DNA of 53,592 bases from Oscillospiraceae bacterium (GTDB taxonomy: Bacteria; Bacillota; Clostridia; Oscillospirales; Ruminococcaceae), in the NCBI GenBank assembly GCA_900768995.1, contig CAAGEZ010000061.1, forward strand, positions 1-53,592. Reading direction: 5' to 3'. Both the position numbers and the translations under genes were made by a program. A model generated the notes under the pieces. The model saw nothing but the letters and a program-made list of their open reading frames with translations. It searched no databases and was not told where the DNA came from. Positions 49,846-53,592 of the stretch are shown here, piece by piece. Every line of letters starts with the position of its first letter. Position 1 is the stretch's first letter.

Positions 49846-50256
49846 ATGGCTGACAAGAAATACGAACAGGCGACAAGCAATACAATCTCGGCGATAGGCA
49901 CGTTCATCAAGAACAAAATCCCTGTTGTGGACGGAACTATTACGCAGAACAGCAACAACGCCGCATCTTCGGCGGCTGTATTCCAGTATGTTTCCGAAAA
50001 AATCGCCGAGATAGGCGGTATCTCGTTCAAAATGGTGTCAAGCCTGCCGACAACGGGCGAAGCGCAGTATATATATCTTGTGCCCAAGACTTCGGCGGGA
50101 ACGCAGGACATTTATGACGAATACATATGGTACGGCGGGAAATGGGAAAAAATCGGCAGCACGGACATTGATATGTCGGACTATGTGAAATCTTCGGAAA
50201 TGCACGAAATCACCGCCGATGAGGTAAACACCATTCTGAATGCTGTATGGGGGTGA
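49846..50256 (+). CDS. Tail fibre-associated protein
   Basis: 136 residues beginning one base after the previous stop. The segment GISFKMVSSLPTTGEAQYIY with LVPKTSAGTQDIYDEYIWYG is a well-known phage head-fibre/tail-fibre motif. It ends in DEVNTILNAVWG, similar to the end of the preceding gene (ALDVYKILENVWEG). Confidence 0.68.
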   Translation: MADKKYEQATSNTISAIGTFIKNKIPVVDGTITQNSNNAASSAAVFQYVSEKIAEIGGISFKMVSSLPTTGEAQYIYLVPKTSAGTQDIYDEYIWYGGKWEKIGSTDIDMSDYVKSSEMHEITADEVNTILNAVWG

Positions 50257-50260
50257 GTAA

Positions 50261-50944
50261 ATGGATTATTCATCGAAAATCACGCTGAAAGCCATAGGTG
50301 AATTTATCAAAGATAAGCTGACGGAATATGCGAAAAAGATTGATATCCCGTCAAGCCTGCCTGCAAACGGCGGAAATGCGGACACGGTAGATAGTAAACA
50401 CGCATCTGATTTTGCAAATGCTTACAATGATTTGCTTATGAATTATCTAAGCGGACAAAAAGGCGATATTAGGGCATTGGCATATAAATTACCTATGGGA
50501 AACTATGCTTTTAGTACAGGCGATAGCGGTTTGGAAAATATAACATTTCCGTTCACCGGGCAAGGCTCTTTAACGTGGATACCGTCAAGAGCCGCCGCCC
50601 AAAACCTATTTTATGGATTGCTAATCATTCGACCGTTGGTATCATCGACTGGTTCAACGTTTATGTGTACCGTTTACAATACTACCAGATATACAGAATG
50701 GCAGGAAATACCGGCAGCCGTATCCAAGGGGAAAAGTGAAACGGGTTCGGTATCTGGGCTGGCAAACGGAACGGCGAAATCTGTTACCACATCATTTACG
50801 CCCACCATTGTTATTTTATTCAGCACAGGGCATATCGTTCAGTCTGGATTTGCATTATCTATGAAAACAAACGGTTTTACTATTACGCCGGCAAGCGTAT
50901 CCGCAATGGGAACAACTGCTGTAGACTGGGTTGCGTTTGCATAA
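50261..50944 (+). CDS. Tail fibre / receptor-binding protein candidate
   Basis: 227 residues. The N-terminus copies its neighbour's coiled start (KAIGEFIKDKLTEYAKKIDI). GGNADTVDSKHASDFANAYN is the classic fibre repeat GGNADTxDGKHASDF. The middle (TWIPSRAAAQNLFYGLLIIR) is likely the receptor-facing part. More AT-rich in its centre than the flanking genes, as expected for an exchanged host-range region. Confidence 0.7.
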   Translation: MDYSSKITLKAIGEFIKDKLTEYAKKIDIPSSLPANGGNADTVDSKHASDFANAYNDLLMNYLSGQKGDIRALAYKLPMGNYAFSTGDSGLENITFPFTGQGSLTWIPSRAAAQNLFYGLLIIRPLVSSTGSTFMCTVYNTTRYTEWQEIPAAVSKGKSETGSVSGLANGTAKSVTTSFTPTIVILFSTGHIVQSGFALSMKTNGFTITPASVSAMGTTAVDWVAFA

Positions 50945-50957
50945 CGGGGGTGAATAT

Positions 50958-51245
50958 ATGGTTTTGTACAATGACGGTAATTTTGTTACAAATTCATCGT
51001 TCCCCAATATAGATTTTATGGGCGACGCTGATTTTGTTATCCCCGATGATACGGAAATAGCCGAAAAGGTCAGGCGGCTGTATCCGTATGCAAAAATCGT
51101 AACAGATGACAGCGGCGGCATCGTGGACGTTATTGAAATCGAACACGATGTGACCGAAAAGCTGCCCGAAATCACGTTGGAACAGCGTGTGACTGCGACT
51201 GAAAACGCAGTAGAAGAATTGATATCAATGATAATGGGAGGTTAA
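50958..51245 (+). CDS. Small tail-region protein
   Basis: 95 residues from the ATG with GGGGGTG upstream. Ends in a coiled helix (LEQRVTATENAVEELISMIM) usually found in proteins before XkdX. Probably fibre-associated. The upstream in-frame extension has no ribosome site. Confidence 0.6.
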   Translation: MVLYNDGNFVTNSSFPNIDFMGDADFVIPDDTEIAEKVRRLYPYAKIVTDDSGGIVDVIEIEHDVTEKLPEITLEQRVTATENAVEELISMIMGG

Positions 51246-51250
51246 AAACT

Positions 51251-51379
51251 ATGGCAGAATTTTACGCATTCAGAATTATCCAGGGCAAGACAACATTCGC
51301 AAAGGTGCCTAAGAAACTGAAGGACAGTGTTAAGCAGGTCCTTGAAGAGCTGGGCTGCGGCGATTTAGCGGAGGAGTGA
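51251..51379 (+). CDS. XkdX-like small protein
   Basis: 42 residues: AEFYAFRIIQGKTTFAKVPK then a basic/hydrophobic helix. The length and pattern match XkdX-family proteins, which sit just before holin genes in Bacillus PBSX-like and many clostridial phages. Start is the ATG five bases after the previous stop; the ribosome site (GGGAGG) overlaps that stop. Confidence 0.7.
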   Translation: MAEFYAFRIIQGKTTFAKVPKKLKDSVKQVLEELGCGDLAEE

Positions 51380-51383
51380 TGTT

Positions 51384-51830
51384 ATGAACGAAAAAATCAC
51401 AGCGGCTTGCAGTGCTATTGGCATTGTAGGCAGTATCATTGCACAGTCTCTCGGCGGTTGGGACAGTGCCGTTCTGACACTGATTATCTTTATGTCGATT
51501 GATTTTGCGACAGGGCTTGCGTGCGCTGTTTTCTGGAATAAATCCAAGAAATCTGAAAACGGTGCGCTGTCATCAAAGGCGTGTTGGCAGGGCATAATCA
51601 AGAAATTATGCACGGTCTTACTGGTGGTGTGCGCCCATTATGCGGACGTGCTGTTGGGCTGCGACTACATACGGAATGCTGTTGTAATAGCGTTCTGTGC
51701 ATCGGAATTAATCAGCATATGCGAAAATGCGGCGTTAATGGGCGTTATGCCTGCACCCGTCAAAAAAATTTTCGACAAGATTATTGACGTGATGAAATCG
51801 GGAAAGGGTGATAATAATGAAAATAACTGA
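51384..51830 (+). CDS. Phage holin (toxin-secretion/phage-lysis holin family)
   Basis: 148 residues with GGAGG upstream. Hydrophobic segments: AACSAIGIVGSIIAQSLGG, LTLIIFMSIDFATGLACAVF and LCTVLLVVCAHYADVLLGC, with NAVVIAFCASELISICENA typical of this holin class. It would permeabilise the membrane for the amidase. Overlaps the amidase start by 14 bp. Confidence 0.82.
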   Translation: MNEKITAACSAIGIVGSIIAQSLGGWDSAVLTLIIFMSIDFATGLACAVFWNKSKKSENGALSSKACWQGIIKKLCTVLLVVCAHYADVLLGCDYIRNAVVIAFCASELISICENAALMGVMPAPVKKIFDKIIDVMKSGKGDNNENN

Positions 51831-52542
51831 GATGTTTCTGACCCCCAACAAGTACAGCCGCCCCGGTATTAAACTGGAAAAGGTTGAAAAGATTGCTGTG
51901 CATTATGTGGGAAATCCCAAATCCACGGCAAAGAACAACCGTGATTATTTTGAAAACCTCAAGGGCACACACGCCCGTTATGTTTCGGCGCATTTCGTCA
52001 TTGGACTGGACGGCGAGATCATACAGTGCATTCCGCTGAATGAATGGAGCTACTGCACCAATCAGGCGAACGGCTATTCAATCAGCATTGAATGCTGTCA
52101 CCCCGATGCGACAGGCAAATTCAACAAGGCAACTGAGGACAGTCTTGTGGAGCTGTGCGCATACCTGTGTAAAAAATTCGGGCTGACTGCCGATGATGTT
52201 ATTCGTCACTATGATGTGACGGGAAAGCAGTGCCCGCTGTGGTATGTTACACACCCCGAAGATTATACAGCATTCAAGGACCGTGTGAAAGCGGCTCTGA
52301 GCACGGCTGGAAAGCCTGCCAAGGACAGCAAGCTGTACTACGTTCAGGTCGGCGCATTCAGCTCAAAAGCATACGCCGAAGCCTATCTGAAAAAGGTCAA
52401 GGCTGATTACCCCAACGCATTCATCAAGGTAGGCAGATTTATATATGTTCAGGTCGGCGCATTTAAATCCAAGAGCAATGCCGAAAAATATCTTGCAGAG
52501 GTCAAAAAGAAATACCCCAAGGCGTTCATTAACCAAATGTAA
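51817..52542 (+). CDS. N-acetylmuramoyl-L-alanine amidase endolysin with SPOR-like repeats
   Basis: 241 residues from the ATG with GGGAAAGGG upstream. Amidase_2 domain, residues 10-160: zinc ligands in KIAVHYVGNP, SAHFVIGLDGEIIQCIP and HYDVTGKQCP. Two C-terminal SPOR-like repeats follow, YYVQVGAFSSKAYAEAYLKK and IYVQVGAFKSKSNAEKYLAE, which bind peptidoglycan. It degrades the cell wall at lysis. Confidence 0.88.
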   Translation: MKITEMFLTPNKYSRPGIKLEKVEKIAVHYVGNPKSTAKNNRDYFENLKGTHARYVSAHFVIGLDGEIIQCIPLNEWSYCTNQANGYSISIECCHPDATGKFNKATEDSLVELCAYLCKKFGLTADDVIRHYDVTGKQCPLWYVTHPEDYTAFKDRVKAALSTAGKPAKDSKLYYVQVGAFSSKAYAEAYLKKVKADYPNAFIKVGRFIYVQVGAFKSKSNAEKYLAEVKKKYPKAFINQM

Positions 52543-52548
52543 TACAAT

Positions 52549-52584
52549 GCCCCGCTATCCTTTCGGACGGCGGGGCTGTTTTTT
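52549..52584. terminator. Late operon terminator, shared with the convergent genes
   Basis: GCCCCGC (52549-52555) and GCGGGGC (52570-52576) with an internal TCC/GGA pairing, followed by TGTTTTTTA on the plus strand. Genes on the two strands converge here. Confidence 0.8.
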
Positions 52585-53074
52585 ATTTTTCGGGCGTTTC
52601 ATCGAAATTGATGTATTCATACCCGTTGCCAATTATACCGGACAATTCATATATTGCCCATTCTACGTCAGTACGGCGGCTGTCAGGCAAACCGCTTTCA
52701 GCCCATCGGGCGACTGTAACACGGTTAACCCCGAGCTTGTCTGCAAGTGCCTGCTGAGTTATACGGCGGTCAGACATTTCATCTAACCACTTGAATGGCA
52801 CACTGCCGACTGTAAACCCAATTGATAATGGGTTTTGCTGCTGTGGATAGATGTTTGCTGTCACATCTTCCGAACCGTCAATCTGGTTCAGCATTTTCCC
52901 GATATAAACCCCAAGCCATTCGGGCATATCCGATATATGTCTTAAATGCAGGGTTGTAATCTCCCTCATTGGGTTATGGTATGCATTTGTTAAAACTGTC
53001 GGTGCATCAGCCTTTAAGACTTTGACCATCTTTCCGAGAATTCTGCCGAGAATATAAACGCTTCTGTCTGTCAT
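52583..53074 (-). CDS. HTH protein with an N-terminal region resembling the C-terminal part of Cas8c
   Basis: 163 residues; GGGGGTAA precedes the ATG. Residues 1-95 include VYILGRILGKMVKVLKA, AYHNPMREITTLHLRHI and NPLSIGFTVG. By eye this tracks the C-terminal helical domain of type I-C Cas8c/Csd1 (a YLLGRL opening, a conserved Tyr-x-x-x-Pro stretch, and an LGY ending). Residues 100-140 form a helix-turn-helix (ITQQALADKLGVNRVTVARW). The resemblance is not proven. It is the downstream gene of a two-gene leftward unit at the prophage edge, a usual site for morons and anti-CRISPR genes. Confidence 0.5.
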   Translation of the reverse strand: MTDRSVYILGRILGKMVKVLKADAPTVLTNAYHNPMREITTLHLRHISDMPEWLGVYIGKMLNQIDGSEDVTANIYPQQQNPLSIGFTVGSVPFKWLDEMSDRRITQQALADKLGVNRVTVARWAESGLPDSRRTDVEWAIYELSGIIGNGYEYINFDETPEK

Positions 53075-53086
53075 AATATTACCCCC

Positions 53087-53467
53087 TTATTCAATTACGT
53101 CCTTGCGGGGACAATATACAGTTTTGCCGTCCTCTGTGTGTGTAAAACAGCTTCTGATATCCACAAGGCGGCTTTTTATCTTGGCAAGCTTCTGACTGTC
53201 TTCAATGAAATGGTCATAGCATTTGCGGAGATACTCGGGAGCATCTTCATAATTTACCGCCCTGCTCTGGCTGGTGTTGTAAATAACAGGCTTGCAAGTC
53301 AGGAAACCTTCCATTATTCTGTCGGCAGCATCAACGTCTGAGCCGTCGATTTTTGCTATTTCCTTGTCAATGCCGTCCTGATGAATGCCGACAATTGATG
53401 TCAGCGTTACTTCCTGCTCCTCAGCGTCGATGTATGCTGTGAACATTTCTTTGATATCTTTGTACAT
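53087..53467 (-). CDS. Acidic hypothetical protein at the prophage edge
   Basis: 126 residues, acidic and helical at the N-terminus (MYKDIKEMFTAYIDAEEQEV), with a C-terminal CFTHTEDGKTVYCPRK that could bind metal. Upstream gene of the unit that includes the Cas8c-like/HTH protein, 12 bp apart. No good ribosome site is seen at the ATG; AAAGGAG lies about 40 bases upstream. I do not recognise a family. Confidence 0.55.
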   Translation of the reverse strand: MYKDIKEMFTAYIDAEEQEVTLTSIVGIHQDGIDKEIAKIDGSDVDAADRIMEGFLTCKPVIYNTSQSRAVNYEDAPEYLRKCYDHFIEDSQKLAKIKSRLVDIRSCFTHTEDGKTVYCPRKDVIE

Positions 53468-53592
53468 ATTATTCTTGTATGATAAAGTAAAGCCTAAATC
53501 ATACTACTCCTTTCACAATTTATGGTATAATAAAAACAGGTGCTGTGGACTTTTAATTTTTTCTGTAGCAAGACTACTATAAGGAGTGTAAA
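53468..53592. promoter_or_regulatory. Window-end intergenic with divergent signals
   Basis: An A/T-rich gap. TATAAT occurs at 53526-53531 on the plus strand, and AAGGAG at 53581-53586 is placed to serve a rightward gene beginning just past the window. The minus-strand genes must also start from here. No att-like repeat shared with the left edge was found. Confidence 0.4.

Larger units (their letters stand above)
15250..53592. mobile_element. HK97-type siphoviral prophage (right end not certain)
   Basis: A gene order typical of a temperate Firmicutes siphophage: integrase, ImmA, repressor and Cro, early DNA genes, terminase, portal, ClpP-like protease, capsid, tail, tape measure, fibre, holin, amidase. 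Left edge: between the CRISPR leader and the integrase terminator (15250-15288). Right edge: after the two minus-strand genes ending the window, or beyond it. I found no direct repeat of 12 bases or more shared between 15196-15400 and 52543-53592, so attR may lie outside the window. Most structural genes look intact; several accessory ones are broken. Confidence 0.85.

Noticed and set aside
51384..52542. Holin-amidase pair as a host toxin-secretion system
   Set aside because: Order XkdX-holin-amidase at the end of a tail operon is a normal phage lysis cassette.
15250..53592. Direct-repeat att pair within the window
   Set aside because: No shared stretch of 12 bases or more was found between 15196-15400 and the right end; attR may be outside.

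Overview
The window looks like a chromosomal segment of a gut-type clostridium, probably a Ruminococcus/Oscillospiraceae relative. That is inferred from mid-GC low-GC-Gram-positive style genes, strong AGGAGG-type ribosome sites, a FeoA/FeoB/FeoC-like set and a siphophage of the kind common in Firmicutes. No rRNA or tRNA is present, so the genus is a guess.

Positions 1-14450 are host DNA devoted to metal or siderophore uptake. Reading leftward (minus strand) are an oppB-C-D-F-type importer, its lipoprotein binding protein, an AraC-type regulator and a heterodimeric ABC exporter-fold pair of the YbtP/YbtQ kind. Reading rightward are a TetR regulator, feoA, feoB, a FeoC-like Cys-rich protein and a FeoB-associated/HMA protein interrupted by an in-frame stop. 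Three transcription units carry the same dyad, TTAGC-N4-GCTAA, just upstream of the first gene, which implies one shared (probably iron-responsive, DtxR-like) regulator.

Positions 14553-15195 hold a ten-repeat CRISPR array with a type I-C-like repeat, read on the minus strand, with no cas genes in the window. Immediately to its right, on the leader side, is a prophage of about 38 kb (integrase at 15400 to at least 53.5 kb). Its lysogeny block is integrase, a zinc-ribbon membrane protein, ImmA/IrrE peptidase and a CI-like repressor, with a textbook divergent switch at 18480-18726. The rightward early region has a Cro-like protein, small unknown genes, a VRR-NUC nuclease, PcfK/PcfJ-like proteins, an HUH replication initiator and an HNH nuclease. 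A cargo block at 25.9-33.7 kb holds MazG, zinc-ribbon proteins, YopX, a stand-alone Spo0A-C domain and the most notable element: a five-gene type IV-B-like CRISPR effector operon (csf1-cas11-csf2-csf3-cysH, 29095-32526). Then come terminase, HK97-type head genes (portal, ClpP-type protease, capsid), tail genes, a 1319-residue tape measure, tail fibre genes, holin and amidase.

At the far right, two minus-strand genes sit in a typical moron or anti-CRISPR position. One pairs a segment that by eye resembles the C-terminal part of type I-C Cas8c with a helix-turn-helix. The prophage therefore may lie between an I-C array and its expected cas operon, carries its own type IV-B effector, and may carry an I-C mimic. 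Six copies of a palindrome around CAGTTGACTG are scattered through the prophage only, like stoperators. No searches could be run; homology calls rest on motifs and gene order.
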